Notes: generated from the sequence alone by a model not told the origin. Numbered from the stretch's first letter, positions 22,346 through 33,909 are shown. The stretch is DNA of 64,000 nucleotides from Gerris lacustris (GCA_951217055.1 OX578277.1:67116388-67180387), one strand, 5' to 3'. Program-made: numbers and translations.

Positions 22346-23921
22346 ATAATAATTAGATAAAGATGTTGTATTGCTTTACGCTATCAAACCTCCAAACGAG
22401 AAATTTGATTTTATTATTTTACTGTACTGTACAACTGAATTTTTATCATTAATTATTATTTAATTTCATCGTGTAAAGCATAAAACAATCAGTCTAGAGC
22501 TCGGATTGAGTAAACTTATAGAGTTTTTTGTTTAAAGAGGAAGAAGGACTCTGATTGATTAACCGTTGATTGGGATGAAATAGTGGCTTTTATTTATTGA
22601 CGCTTATTAATTATTTAGGGTTAAAGCTTTTAAATGGGCTTAAACGCTAGTTATTTATAATATAATTGAATTTGCTTCTGATTAGGGTCTGATCTAGTGT
22701 CTCAACAATTGTGTACACTATTGCTGGGTCGTTATAAACTAGTAGATATGGTCTTGCTCGTCTGATAAATTGAATCTCTTACAGTAGAAATACCAATAGT
22801 TTTGTATCCCGAACTTTACCATTTTTTTTTTTTATTTAGTTTTATATTCTTTAAATGTATTTCACTAAAAGCATTTCTTTTTTATCTCTAACATATAAAA
22901 TTAAAAAAGTTAACTTATATTGTATGAATAGGAGGTGGGTATGTATTACTCAAGGCTTGCCTCTTTTTCTATATCTGATGGGGCTTGGAATAGCTAATTT
23001 AATTGGATGATGAAGTCTAGATGTATTTGATTTTTTTAAGAGAAGCATAATATAGTAAAAACCGTGAGGTACGTCTTGTCATTCCGAGGGCGTCAGTGAC
23101 ATTTCGCCCACATCTCTTCACCCGGGTTCAAACCGAGCATTCGACATATTATACTCAGTGTGGGAGACAAAGAAAAAAAAATTATATAACTTTAAAGTTA
23201 TCAATCAATTATAATAAACCCCTTTCAAGATCAAAAGTATTAAAAAAAAATTGTATGTATAAAACTGTGGTGGAGTGAGAGAAAAGAGGAGTAATATTAT
23301 GCAAGAGATTTACCCGGGCGATAACGCCGTGAGATGGATTGATTTACACACGGCTTTGATAAACAGCGTAAAAATTCCTTCGAGGAATGCTTTTTATTGA
23401 AAGGTTAGTTGCACTGATGTCTCGCTGATATATCGTTCTTAAGAACCCCGCCAGTCTCCGCCCCAACATCCAACTATAACTTATCTTAATGTATATTTTA
23501 TTCGAATTAAAAATCTCCGTGTCCGAATCAAGGAATCATTACACGTGAATAAATTGCGGGAGTGGAAGGTTGCAATTATTGTTTGGGGGTTTTGAAGGAT
23601 CGCTGTTCTGAGGCCCGAGGATATCCAGCTGACTTGCTCAGATCCCCATTGACATTTGAAATTAATATGGTGGACTGTGTTGTTAATCCGGTGCAACCGT
23701 ACAGGTTTTTACCATAATAAAGGCCTGAGGGTCGCATTATATGGTTACACGGTGCAAAACATGCGGGAGCTTGAAGGAATTGATATAGTGAGCCGGGGTG
23801 AATAGGCTCGGTTTTCCCTACCCATTATGCATATTCATATAAAATAGACTCTCTTCATCATGGCAAGAAAGTTATCATATAATAAATGAAGAACTGCCCT
23901 TCAGCTAGATATAATTCAATT
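22346..23921. other. No gene recognised
   Basis: AT-rich at the left, moderately GC-richer at 23060-23830. The latter contains homeodomain-like motifs such as GGATTGATTTACACAC near 23335, but motif matches of this length are expected by chance. The short frames at 23096-23278 and 23481-23696 (minus) have no recognisable domain. Confidence 0.3.
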
Positions 23922-24184
23922 CGTAACTTTTTTCAATGCTTTCGTTTACCAAGATAAAGTTATCATTCAAATATTAGGTAACAATTTTTTCTCGACTTTT
24001 CATTCAAAAGCATCAGTTGTTCCCTTAACACCTGTAAGGGAACAAGTACTTGTATACCTATACTTGGAAACTACATAACAGTTTCTAAAATAATTTCAAT
24101 GAATTTTCTTCATTTTGACTCCAACGCCTACTTAATCTACACATGATTTTACTTCACATGAACGATTTATAATAAGATCGTTTG
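23922..24184 (+). repeat. 262-bp direct duplication, copy 1
   Basis: Nearly identical (a few substitutions and a one-base indel) to 26063-26325, about 2.14 kb away in the same orientation. It contains a perfect 10-bp stem hairpin (TGTTCCCTTA ... TAAGGGAACA, 24018-24044). No coding. Confidence 0.85.
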
Positions 24185-24325
24185 TGTGTGCTAAACAATT
24201 TACTTTAATGAGTTTCTTAAAAATATAAGATGTGCAAGTTTCGTGAGTTATTCAGAGATAGAATGAAAAAAGGAAAATTCTCATTTATTGAATAATACAT
24301 ATATGTACCCGGCAAAAACACTAGA

Positions 24326-24820
24326 AGTTGTGAGATCATAGATTTAGTCTAGTCTCCCCCTGTCCAAATAAGTTTTACTAGGTCTAATTTATCCAGTATG
24401 CGTTAGTGATGTTGTTTGTCTGCGCCGTCTCTATTCTCTGTCCCTCATAAACTCTAACATTTTCTTTCCCAAAACACTCTTCACATTTAAATTTAAAAAC
24501 ACACACACGTGACACATAATTTTATGACACACATTTTATGACTTGGCATTTACGCAGCACAAAAAGGTTAAACAGTTTGTTGTTATTTATTTTATATATA
24601 TAATACCTATGGTTTATATTAAGATCTTTTCAAGTCAGAAAATGTTTTTAAATTTAAACGTGTTGTGTGATTTGGGAAAGAAAATGTTTGAGTTTGTTAG
24701 GGACAGGAAAGAGAGAAAGGGGACAGACAAAAACCATCATTTACTTGTACTGGGTAAATTAGACCTAGTAGAACTTACTTGGACAGAGGGAGAAATGGCT
24801 AAACCTATGATCTCGCAACC
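24326..24820. mobile_element. Foldback element (family G)
   Basis: The left arm (24326-24502) is the imperfect reverse complement of the right arm (24642-24820): GTTGTGAGATCATAG pairs with CTATGATCTCGCAAC, and CATTTTCTTTCCCAAAACAC pairs with GATTTGGGAAAGAAAATG. A single-arm relative lies at 14531-14660. The 102-residue frame at 24543-24851 is the arm itself. Non-autonomous, no transposase. Confidence 0.75.
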
Positions 24821-25459
24821 TTTTATGCGAGATTTCACTTCTTATTGTTAGTAATTTTTCTTTTCTTAGTCTTTTGTTCTTTTAGGACACAAAATATGTA
24901 CATATTATATCATAGGTACATCAAAATATTAGAAAATATAAAGGAAGGACATAATAGGAAATAATTACCATCTTTTAGAAGAATGGGGTTTGAAACGTAA
25001 AGGCAATAATATGAAACGTGGTGGGTGTTCAAAATGAACTAAACGATTATCTGGTGTACGTGTACGTACGAGCGGGAAGTGTATGTTTATATTCTTCGAA
25101 CTCAAAATATAATTAAGATTAACCACACTTATTCCAATATAAAATTCTATTGATGAGAGTAGAATAATACTTTAGTTTCGAAATTCTCTACTAGGTAGCG
25201 CTAGTAGTGCAAGTGATTATTAATTTTTTTAATGTTTAAAATATTTTGAATTGGTGGTTTTTCCATTAGCAATGAGAGGGGCAAAGAACCAGATTTTTTT
25301 TGGATGTTTCCTTTATTTGTTGATTAAACTCTACCTATATAGAAAATTTCAAATTTCTAGGATTTCTAGAAGTGCCTTAGAATTTTGAGGAGTCAATTGA
25401 TCAGTAACAGAATAACAAAACTTTAGGCTGATGGCTGATGTATCTTATGATTATGATAC
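24821..25459. other. No gene seen
   Basis: AT-rich spacer between foldback family G and the gypsy LTR; nothing recognised. Confidence 0.4.
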
Positions 25460-25614
25460 TGTTACGTTCTAGGATTCAAAGAGTACCTCATAAAGTTTAA
25501 ACGAATATATTTAATACAATACACAAATTAAATCTGTTAGTAATTCTCCGAAAAGTCGACAACTAAAAAACAATAATAAAGTATTTTAACATGTGACGTT
25601 GACTTCACGTCACA
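25460..25614 (-). mobile_element. 3' LTR of a decayed Ty3/gypsy element
   Basis: On the minus strand the 155-bp segment begins TGTGACGTGAAGTCAACGTC and ends CTAGAACGTAACA, the TG...CA form of an LTR. It is preceded immediately by a purine-rich polypurine-tract-like GAAGGGGATAG. Only this LTR is present; the partner LTR and most of the internal region are missing. Confidence 0.7.
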
Positions 25615-25629
25615 CTATCCCCTTCTTAA

Positions 25630-26040
25630 GCCTTTTCGTCCCGAATAGCCATCTGGTCCAGGCATGGTGCTAGTCGATAAAGATGGACAACCTTCATACG
25701 TCCTCTAGGTAGTTTCTGAATGCGATAGTAATCTGTAGTTCGTCTACGTTCTAGGTGGTTCCGAACTTAAGATCACAAGGCAATCGTACTTCCCTTCCAA
25801 ACAACACCCGGAACGAAGTTTCCTTTGTGGTTTCATGTGTAGCAGCTCGGTAGTCCATGACGAACAAAGGTATATGCCGGTCCCAATCTCTCTGGTTCCC
25901 GTCTACCACTTTCGCTAGGTGCCTTATGAGGGTCCGATTAAACCTCTCTACCATTCCGTCTCAATGAGGGTGGAGTGGTGTGGTTATTGTTTTTGATACC
26001 CCCATTCTTTCCAGTAATCCTTAAAAAGATGCCTGGCTTC
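25630..26040 (-). pseudogene. Ty3/gypsy integrase C-terminal relic
   Basis: The minus strand encodes the end of a retroviral-type integrase core: KTITTPLHPH, a stop codon where the family usually has glutamine or serine, then DGMVERFNRTLIRHL, in which the E of VERFNR is the third catalytic DDE residue. RDWDRHIPLFVMDYRAATH and FRVLFGREVRLP follow. After a frameshift near 25750, YYRIQKLPRGRMKVVHLYRL is the usual C-terminal end of gypsy pol. At least two stops and one frameshift make it inactive. It runs into the polypurine tract and LTR at 25614, and is cut off at ~26040 near the duplicated 262-bp block. Confidence 0.85.
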
Positions 26041-26062
26041 AAAATTCCACAAAACTACATAA

Positions 26063-26325
26063 CGTCACTTTTTTCAATGCTTTCGTTTCCCAAGATAAAG
26101 TTATCATTCAAATATTAGGTAACAATTTTTTCTCGACTTTTTCATTCAAAAGCATCAGTTGTTCCCTTAACACCTGTAAGGGAACAAGTACTCGTATACC
26201 TATACTTAGAAACTACATAACAGTTTCTAAAATAATTTCAATGAATTTTCTTCATTTTGACTCCAACGCCTACTTAATCTACACATGGTTTTACTTCACA
26301 CGAACGATTTATAATAAGAATCGTT
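26063..26325 (+). repeat. 262-bp direct duplication, copy 2
   Basis: Near-identical to 23922-24184, including the TGTTCCCTTA/TAAGGGAACA hairpin (26160-26186). It abuts the truncated gypsy relic. Sequences just outside both edges share an AAATTCCACAA motif (26042 and 26353), hinting that this copy was inserted into or next to an existing sequence. Confidence 0.85.
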
Positions 26326-26639
26326 CACTGGCAGGATGGCCTTGCTTCGAAATTCCACAATATTGGGGTATAAAAACTCACTTCGAAATCAAAAAGTGCA
26401 AAAATTCAAAAAATGTGAAAAACTGCTAAAAAGGCTTGTTTTCGCTGTTTCTCCCATTTTGCAAAAATATTTAATGGAGTTATGGTGTCTACTTCCATTT
26501 GCATAGTTAACCCCCCCCCCCCCCCCGCAATATACAGAGGTACAATAGAGGGATAATAGAGATTCGGATTACAGAGGTTCGGATAATCGAGGTTCTACTG
26601 TAATTAAATAAATGAAATAAAAAAATAAAAATAAATTAT
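26326..26639. other. No gene seen; poly-C tract
   Basis: AT-rich sequence with a ~16-base C-run near 26511-26526. It includes the short phrase ATACAGAGGTACAATAGAGG with GAGGTTCGGATAA repeats, a small local redundancy. Nothing coding. Confidence 0.35.
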
Positions 26640-27215
26640 AATGGCCACTGTAGTGGCCTCCGAAATGAGGAAAAAATTTCGAGTTATCTGTACCCGATCA
26701 ATAAGTCCGACTTTATAGGCGCAAAGCTGGCTGAACGAGTTCCATACATTTTTACACTGTGATGTGCGCTAACCTACATGCTAGCGTTCGTGCCAAATTT
26801 CAGCCCGATCGGACCACTTTTTGCTGACTCAACAAACTGGGTTCAAGATGGCAGAAAATGTTAATTTTCCGGGCAGCACGACTTCGTGTAAGGACTGATT
26901 TTTGTACCGTTTCAACATAAAAACTGTGGGGGTTATGCGTGACACAGACAGACAGACGCACACACAGTCGTCTGTTTGTCTGTGTGTGTGTTACATACAT
27001 AACTCATAATAACAGTAATGAGTTAAACAGACACACAAACACACAGACAGGCAGATAAGCATCCACATAAAGACCACTCAAATCGTCTTAAAAACACCCA
27101 AAACGGATAATTCCGTTGAAATCTCGGTTTCGGATTTTTGGGTGAAAATATTACTTTTCCTCTATACCTTCGGAGAAGGTGAGGAAAAGTAAAAAAAACT
27201 TGGTAAAACTATAAT
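26640..27215. repeat. Dispersed repeat family C with terminal hairpin
   Basis: Organised like family D but different in sequence: a CCAAATTTCAGCCCGATCGG block, a dense CTGTCTGT/ACAGACAG tract (26940-27050), and a terminal stem-loop pairing TTACTTTTCCTC with GAGGAAAAGTAA at 27150-27190. Single copy in this window, so boundaries are approximate. Non-coding. Confidence 0.5.
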
Positions 27216-28129
27216 ATTTTGCAAGGCATTTGCGAAAACCCGAATAATGAGACACCTGTTTTACAAGACGGCTTAGAACTTTCAGGACTTTTGATATGTT
27301 CCTTTTTAAGCACCAATAGACAACTCATCAATGCCAAATATTTTCTTACAATATGTCTAAATCAGAGCTTTCTGGACTGATCAATAAGTTCAATATGAAA
27401 TAATTCAATAATTTCGGAAAAACTTTAAATATTAGTTTAATCAATAATACGAAAGGAATTTTTGTAAGGTAATATCTATAAACATTTTTTTGAGCTCCAT
27501 TTCTAGATGCATTATACAAACAAATTAAAACGCACTATTCCTCGAATAATCTACTTTAAATTTTTATGTTCGGTTAAGTAACTTTCTTGTAATTAAGTTA
27601 TCCTATAAAAAACCTTTCGACCTAAAATGCATTTTCTGTCTAATAACAAAAGTGCAATTGAAAATAATTTAAATTGACAGATAGAAATTATAAATGAAGT
27701 TGATTTTACATACCTCCGGTGCAAGAAGGTGAGAAGTTCTAGAGAGTACTAAATTCTATCTAGAGGATAGTGAAGGGCATGTTGAGTCAGCGATTAGAAC
27801 TCCCTTTAACCATTTCACTATCAAACCATCCCTCGAGACTAGGGTTATGTAGGATCTAAAGAGTTTTATTGCAACCCAACAATGAGGTTGGTATGCTTCA
27901 CAGAAGATGTGTACCGAATATCTACTAACAAAACTGTAATAAAAAGAGTATTTGAAGTAAGAGAGGCCCTAGTTCGCTTATGTTAACATTAATAATTATT
28001 ATATTTTAAACCAAATTTAGGCCATTTGTTGAAAGTTCTTTCAGTTTTAAAGCTTTTAGGAACGGAAAGAATCAAAAGACAGAGAAACCGATATTTTTTT
28101 TTTAATGATCAGTTTTAACTTCTTTCTTA
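27216..28129. other. No gene seen
   Basis: AT-rich spacer with no recognised feature. Confidence 0.4.
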
Positions 28130-28450
28130 TCTATATATACAAAATCCAAATACTGACTCACTGACTGACACATCACGATATCTCTGAAACCACTGGACCT
28201 ACGACCATGAAATTTTGTAGGTGTGTTCCTCTTACCTCCTAGGTGCTCGCAAAGAAATATTTTTAAAATCCGCCATCTTGATTTAAGATGGCGGCCATTT
28301 ATCTACAAAATTCGACAAGACGATATCTCGGGAACCAATTGTACTAGAACCTTGAAATTCAGAAGTTGGATTAATTGTTTCTTACAAAGTAATAGATCGG
28401 CAAATCTATTGCAAGCAGGATACGGTGGGAAGGTAATCGTTGCTTCGTAG
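28130..28450 (+). mobile_element. Helitron-like 5' end
   Basis: Begins TCTATATATACAAAATCC directly after an A (28129), as at a Helitron 5' end, followed by the ACTGACTCACTGACTGAC tract and a hairpin CCGCCATCTTG ... AAGATGGCGG near 28270-28296. The same order occurs in the diverged copy at 56850-57251. It is probably paired with the 3' end at 31495-31535. The 75-residue frame here is part of the repeat. Confidence 0.6.
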
Positions 28451-28589
28451 CTAAAATACTAAGCTCACTCCAATTGTTTAATAAGGGATCGAAGTCTACT
28501 CGTATATCATAATTAATTAAAAACTATATTTGACAACTAAATACATTTCATTAATTTCTTGGCTTAATAAACGACTCTTCTGTTGTGTG

Positions 28590-28627
<38 letters not shown>

Positions 28628-30484
28628 TGTGTGTGTTTAAAGATCTGTTCCATAATATTTAATTAGTCTCCGATTTTATCTGTAGTAAAAAATGGCAAAG
28701 TTAGTATAAATTGTATTTATACCAAGTTTGCCTACTATTTATCCCTCCCCCACTATTATTATGCATTAAACACAGAAAGGGACGTGCCTAATGTGATCGC
28801 TTTTAAAAATCCCTAAGTGGACCTATTATATACATGTTTTACTGTATTTTCTTCTTTTTTTATTTAAACAATATATAATATAGATATTAGGTATATATAA
28901 TTCGAACAAATTATTTAACTACAAAAATTGTTACTTTTAGTGTTGCTATATATTTTTAATTTATTATTACTGTTATTATTTTATAGGTTTAAATAAACTT
29001 AAATCTGATAAAGCGGGTGAAGCAAGTTATTGATTCGGTAAAATGTCGAAATGTTTTTTTTTCTGGCTAGGGTCGTTCATCTTGTCAAAGTTATGCTGAA
29101 ATATATATAACTCGCGTATTTTATGTTTTTTAATAATACCTATATTATCGCTTCTAAAGGTATCCGAAGTAGGGTCGGATGTAAGATGATTTAGTGAATA
29201 TTTTCTTTTATTAAGGGCAATGAATTATGATAGATCTCGGCATTTAGGCCAAGCGCCTGTAAGGAACGTGACGGCAACGGGTGCGGAAATCAATCGATTG
29301 GAACCAATATTTCACGAGGAGTCGGGCCCTGCAATTTAAGGGAGAAGGTTCAAAGTGAATTAAGGGAAGGTTATTGTCAAGACGAAGCTACTTCAAGGGA
29401 AGTTATACAGTTAAAAAGACGAAAGGGGGTGAAGGCGGGCGTTTCCAACTGCGGAAGTCCATCATTTATCGGCAGGACCGTGGTATTATCTGGGAGTGGA
29501 ATCGTGGAGAGAGTATTTATAGCGGACTGATTACAAGGTTCGGGTTAGCTGGAGATTTATGAGAGCTGGTGGATGTATCACCGGAGCGATGCACGCAGAG
29601 CCCGCGGCCCAGTGTCACTCTTCTAGTCTAATTATTACTCTGGCCGCAACCCGTGATTAGACCGGCCCAGGGGCTTTACCTTCTGATTGATTCATACCGG
29701 GGCCCCGTGCAGCTCTCAGAGATCTTAGCCTTAGATAGAGGACCGGGCCCGGCCACACCGTCTGACAAGTCTCGTCGGGTCGTCACCGTCCGGTTAATGA
29801 GGACAATCCCTGTATCTCACCCTATTAACGACTCCAAGACACCCACATTCACATACAGGCTCTACTGTAAATCCTCCTCACGGGAGACACGGTACTTGGA
29901 CGTTTCCACACAGCCGCGGCATACATAATCCCATCCTCACTTAAAATATCCTGCTCCTTGACATTTCATTATAATTTACAATACCTTCTAAAACCAGTTT
30001 AACAATACGATAATGAGAGCCACATAGTTTCAGTCCATCCTCCCCTCTTTCTCCAGTCCCTCTTTCTCTTTAGCATCCACTCATTTATTCTAAACGTCTA
30101 AGTTGACGCTTCGACTGGGAAAAATACTTGTAAAAACAATGACAAAAGTTGTCGCTGTTAGTGCGTATTTATGGCAGAGTTTTAATATAATTATATGCCT
30201 ACTCATTCCCACGCTGGAATCAATACTGAAGGAAAGAAAATAACTGTGGATACGTGGAGATGTGTGACATGGGGAGATTTGTCTCAAATCTAATGTATTG
30301 TATATAACATATAGTGCACGTGAAATTTTTTCCACTCTCACGTCTAATTTTGTTCTGTTGACAATTTGTTTTTAAGAATTATTTCGTTTGCGAATTTAGT
30401 GACGTATAATAATATAAAATCTTCTTTTATTGACTGCCTACTTTATTATAAACTACCTACGTTTAAAGTTAATACTTTATTTAT
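28451..30484. other. Unrecognised sequence between Helitron-like ends
   Basis: After AT-rich sequence and a GT microsatellite, 29150-29960 is a markedly GC-richer, non-repetitive island. Frames at 29374-29562 and 29653-29928 have no recognisable domain. If the flanking Helitron termini belong together, this is captured or nested cargo; otherwise it is ordinary host sequence between two truncated copies. Confidence 0.3.
28583..28636. repeat. (GT)n microsatellite
   Basis: About 26 mostly uninterrupted GT repeats, with a single GC and a CT variant. Confidence 0.9.
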
Positions 30485-30790
30485 TACTTTCTCATATAAA
30501 GAGAAAGTATTGTGATGGCGCGAAAATTCGATTTTGAGATTTTGATGGATTTACACGTTTTGAGGTCCCCTGAGTCCAAAAAAGTAGTTTCTAAAAAATG
30601 TCTGTTTGTCGTCTGTGCAGACGCCTGGAGCCTAAACTACTGGGCCGATTTTGACAATATTTCAGAAAAATTTTGCATACATGTTCAGAAAAATCATACC
30701 CCGAGGTGAAATCGAGAAATGAATTTTAGCTCTAAATTTGGGGGCTATACCCCCCCCCCCCCCCCCCCAAAAAAAAAAAAAAACTCTGAC
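30485..30790 (+). mobile_element. Family D, 5' half (plus strand)
   Basis: Begins with the perfect 9-bp-stem hairpin TACTTTCTC-ATATAAA-GAGAAAGTA (30485-30509), then the conserved GTCTGTGCAGACGCCTGGAG and ATACCCCGAGGTGAAATCGA blocks. It stops at a C-run of about 20 followed by an A-run, exactly where complete copies have a GGGGGTAGCGCCCCC hairpin. The tRNA-like 3' part is missing. Confidence 0.75.
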
Positions 30791-30989
30791 TTAATTTTTC
30801 ATTTTTGTGATTCACAATGACAATGTGTTTAGATAATAAACAGTCTTAGATTTTTGTTCCAAAACTATAATCGATATTAGCTGTTTGTGTACGATGTAGT
30901 TTATACTGCGTTCTCTCTTGCTCACGTATATTGACACCACAACATTTCATGGAAGTCATGTGTGGGATTTCCACACCAGTACTTTTAAT

Positions 30990-31180
30990 TGTTTACCTAC
31001 TTGTTTTTCATGTTTTTCAGTTTTAATTATTATGTAGTTTGTGCTTAGTTCGATATTTCTTGTTTGTTGTTTGGCACTGATGATGGCCTTTTGAAGGCTG
31101 AAATCTGCTTATGCTATAAAACTTCTTTTTTTTTCAATTTACGTGGAGAGCCTGTTTGTGTTATTCCTTTCAAATTTAGT
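30990..31180 (+). ncRNA. Hammerhead-like motif in a retroelement-like repeat
   Basis: CTGATGA (31077-31083) and GAAA (31100-31103) enclose TGGCCTTTTGAAGGCT, which can form a five-pair stem (GCCTT/AAGGC) with a 3-base loop. This order is that of the hammerhead core, and similar CTGATGATGG...GAAA sequences are, from general knowledge, common near the ends of Penelope-like elements. An extra T after CTGATGA and no visible stem I or III partner make activity doubtful. The surrounding ~190 bases are AT-rich with no coding. Confidence 0.35.
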
Positions 31181-31494
31181 TACACAAAGTTGCTTACTAC
31201 AGCATAAAGATGTTCTATAAAAGGAGTTTTGTAATCTGATCCTTAAAGGATTTAATCAAAGTGGTAGTGAAAAATTGGGAGTGTGAAAAATTGATTAAGT
31301 CCGTATGATTTTTACTTATAGAAAAGGCTTCTCTTCAGAACATAAACAATATTTTTTTTAGAATATCGACTTCTAGGGGGTAAATTTGGGAGGGGATAGG
31401 AAAAAGAGGCTACGGATTTGAAAATTTAAGAGGAAGGGAGTGGTTAAGTTCTGTTTATAAATATCTTAAAACTTCTAGAAGATTCTTTGATTTT

Positions 31495-31535
31495 TGTATA
31501 TACCCAGGCAACGCCGCGCCGGGTACTTCAGCTAG
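31495..31535 (+). mobile_element. Helitron-like 3' terminus
   Basis: A GC-rich hairpin (CCCAGGC ... GCCGGG) is followed by TACTTCAG and CTAG (31532-31535), with T as the next base. This is the hairpin-plus-CTRR form of Helitron 3' ends, in the same orientation as the 5' end at 28130. Confidence 0.65.
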
Positions 31536-32392
31536 TTAAATATAAATTTCGGTAAAATAGCATCTTTGTTTATCTTTATACTTTATTCTGCTAATATTAT
31601 AAATAAATCTGACAGTAATAGTAATCGTCCAATGTTTATCAAAACACAAGTTACTAAATTGTATCTTCTTCTTTACTTAGGAGTCCGAAACACAGAGCTA
31701 ACGAGCCTGCCATAAATTTCAAGTTAAAACTCGACGGGAGTAATGTGAAAGCGATACGGGGCTAAGGTAAAAGGTTTTTAAAGGACATCGTCCGAAACAT
31801 TTATTATCCTTTAAATGTGAAGACTATTTACGTCGGTAAGGGAGATAAATAGTTAAGGACGAAGACGGGGAAGTTCATGGGCCGAGGGTAGAGATTTCCA
31901 GTAGGGAAGAAGCGAAGCCTGGAAGGCTCCTGATTATCTGGAAACTGGGAATGGATAGCAGGGACCGGACACTACAAATCACGTCTTTATATAAATTAAA
32001 ATGCAATCTCAATACTGTACGTGCTCAATTAAACCTGGTGAGACGGTGGGAGGTTACCTTTTACCTCTCAGGAGTAATATTTCGGCTCCCTCCTTGGATA
32101 TCTAACCCTGCTTCTCTACCTCACCTCTTGTAAATAAAGAGCAAGTGGGCGACACTTCTTCCTCCTGTCACATTGGAAAATCTTTATCTTCCTTCTCAGG
32201 AGAAAAAAGGCAGCAAGGCGTGTCCGCAGTAAACTAACACCCTTACCTGAACATTCCCTCTTTCTCTTTCAAACCCATTTACAATGCTTACTTATTACTC
32301 CCTTTTATAACTGTTCAGGAGTTTAAACTTTGCAACTCGATCCCTCTAATGTATGTTAAATATTTGTTTTTGGGTTGATTTTTTTAATATAC

Positions 32393-32466
<74 letters not shown>

Positions 32467-32662
32467 GTTTTTGACAGCCCAGGTTCTGATACGGGGCTAA
32501 CTTTATTGATTTATTTATTGAAATAGTAAAATTAAAATTTGGATTTACCTTAAATACACTCTGTGTTAAGTGTATTCAATTAATTAATTACGACTTCATT
32601 TTTTAATTTACTATTATTAATAGGTAATTTTAGTAGCCAAGGTCACCGGTTACAACAGCTAA
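31536..32662. other. Unrecognised sequence with GC-richer island
   Basis: About 31680-32280 is GC-richer and matches no repeat in the window. The 60-residue frame at 31951-32133 lacks support. AT-rich sequence with a TA microsatellite follows. Confidence 0.3.
32397..32460. repeat. (TA)n microsatellite
   Basis: 32 uninterrupted TA repeats. Confidence 0.95.
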
Positions 32663-32664
32663 TA

Positions 32665-33907
32665 GTCCAGGCAAATTAGTAAAAAAAAAACAGCTAATGG
32701 AGGAAATAATTTATAAAGTTTTGAAACTTTGTAAAAAAACTTTTAAGGGGTGTGGTAGTAAGATACAGTAAAGTTCCCCCCGCGTCCCCCCCCCCTCCCC
32801 CCTCCTTCAAGTCCAAAATTTACTTAATTTTCACTTTTTACGCAAAACGGTTTATTTTTGAAGAGAAGTGGTATTACCAAAATTATTCGTCACACAATTC
32901 TGCACAAAAAAGGTCCTTTGCATGTTAGAAGTGAGACATACCATTTTCGAGGTATTGTAGTTGGATAGGGATAAAACGTATTTTTGCGAACCAAGATATC
33001 TAAAAAACAACACTTCCGATTTTAATGAAATTGGGATGGTACGTTATACTTAGCCCATTGTTGATCCCATATAAGTTTCAACCATCTGCGCCCATTATTT
33101 TATCCTCCACATGCACACAAACATACATTTATTTAGTCCTATATCTTCAAGAGTACTCAACTGATTATTTTGAAATTTGGATGGTTTGTCGAAAGTAGCC
33201 CGCAGACAGCCTCATATTAATTTCAACCGTCTGCGCTCTTTACGTTTTCTAAATTGGTTCCCTTTCTGTCTGTCTGTTGATCAATTTTTTATCTGTCTGT
33301 CATGAATTAAAGTATTAATTTATCAAAATGTAAAGAACGCAGACGGTTGAAATTAATTTGGGGATATCTGCGGGCTACTTGCGATAAACCATCCAAATTT
33401 CATTATAATCTGTTGAGTACTTTTGAAGATATAGGTCTAAATAAATGTATGTTTGTGCGCATGTGGAGGATAAAATAATGGGCGCACGTGTATGAAACGT
33501 GTATGAGATCAACAATGGGCTAAGTATAACCTACCATCCCAATTTCATTAAAATCGGAAGTGTTGTTTTTTAGATATCTTGGTTCGCAAAAATATGGTTT
33601 ATCTCTATCCAACTACAATATCTCGAAAACGGCATGTCTCACTTCTAACATGCATAGGACCTTTTTTGTGCAGAATTATGTGAGGAATAATTTTGGTAAT
33701 AACACTTCTCTTCAATAAATAAATCGTTTTGCGTAAAAAGTGAAAAATAAGTTAATTTTGGACTTACTAAGGAGGGGGAGGGGGGTACGCGCCCCCTCAA
33801 GAGGGGGGAACTTTACTGCATCTTACTACCACACCCCTTAAAAGTGTTTTCACAAAGTTTCAAAATTTTATAAATTATTTCCACTATTATTCCTTATTTT
33901 CCTGGAC
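32665..33907. mobile_element. 1.24-kb near-perfect palindromic element
   Basis: Left arm 32665 to ~33235 and right arm ~33310-33907 are inverted copies: GGGGTGTGGTAGTAAGATAC pairs with GTATCTTACTACCACACCCC-type sequence near 33815-33838, and CCAAGATATCTAAAAAACAA with its complement near 33565. The outer ends are GTCCAGG and CCTGGAC, flanked by TA on both sides (32663-32664; 33908-33909). The inner arms contain family A-like blocks, while the outer tips resemble family B termini. There is no protein-coding capacity. Transcription through it would give a hairpin RNA with ~570-bp arms. Confidence 0.8.
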
Positions 33908-33909
33908 TA

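Noticed and set aside
23320..23400. Homeodomain/Pbx-like enhancer (GATTGATTTAC and TTTATTG motifs)
   Set aside because: Motifs this short are frequent by chance in AT-rich DNA; without conservation data this is not supportable.
30485..30709. 65-residue frame near the start of the family D copy as a gene
   Set aside because: The same sequence, with indels breaking the frame, occurs in the other family D copies, so it is repeat sequence.
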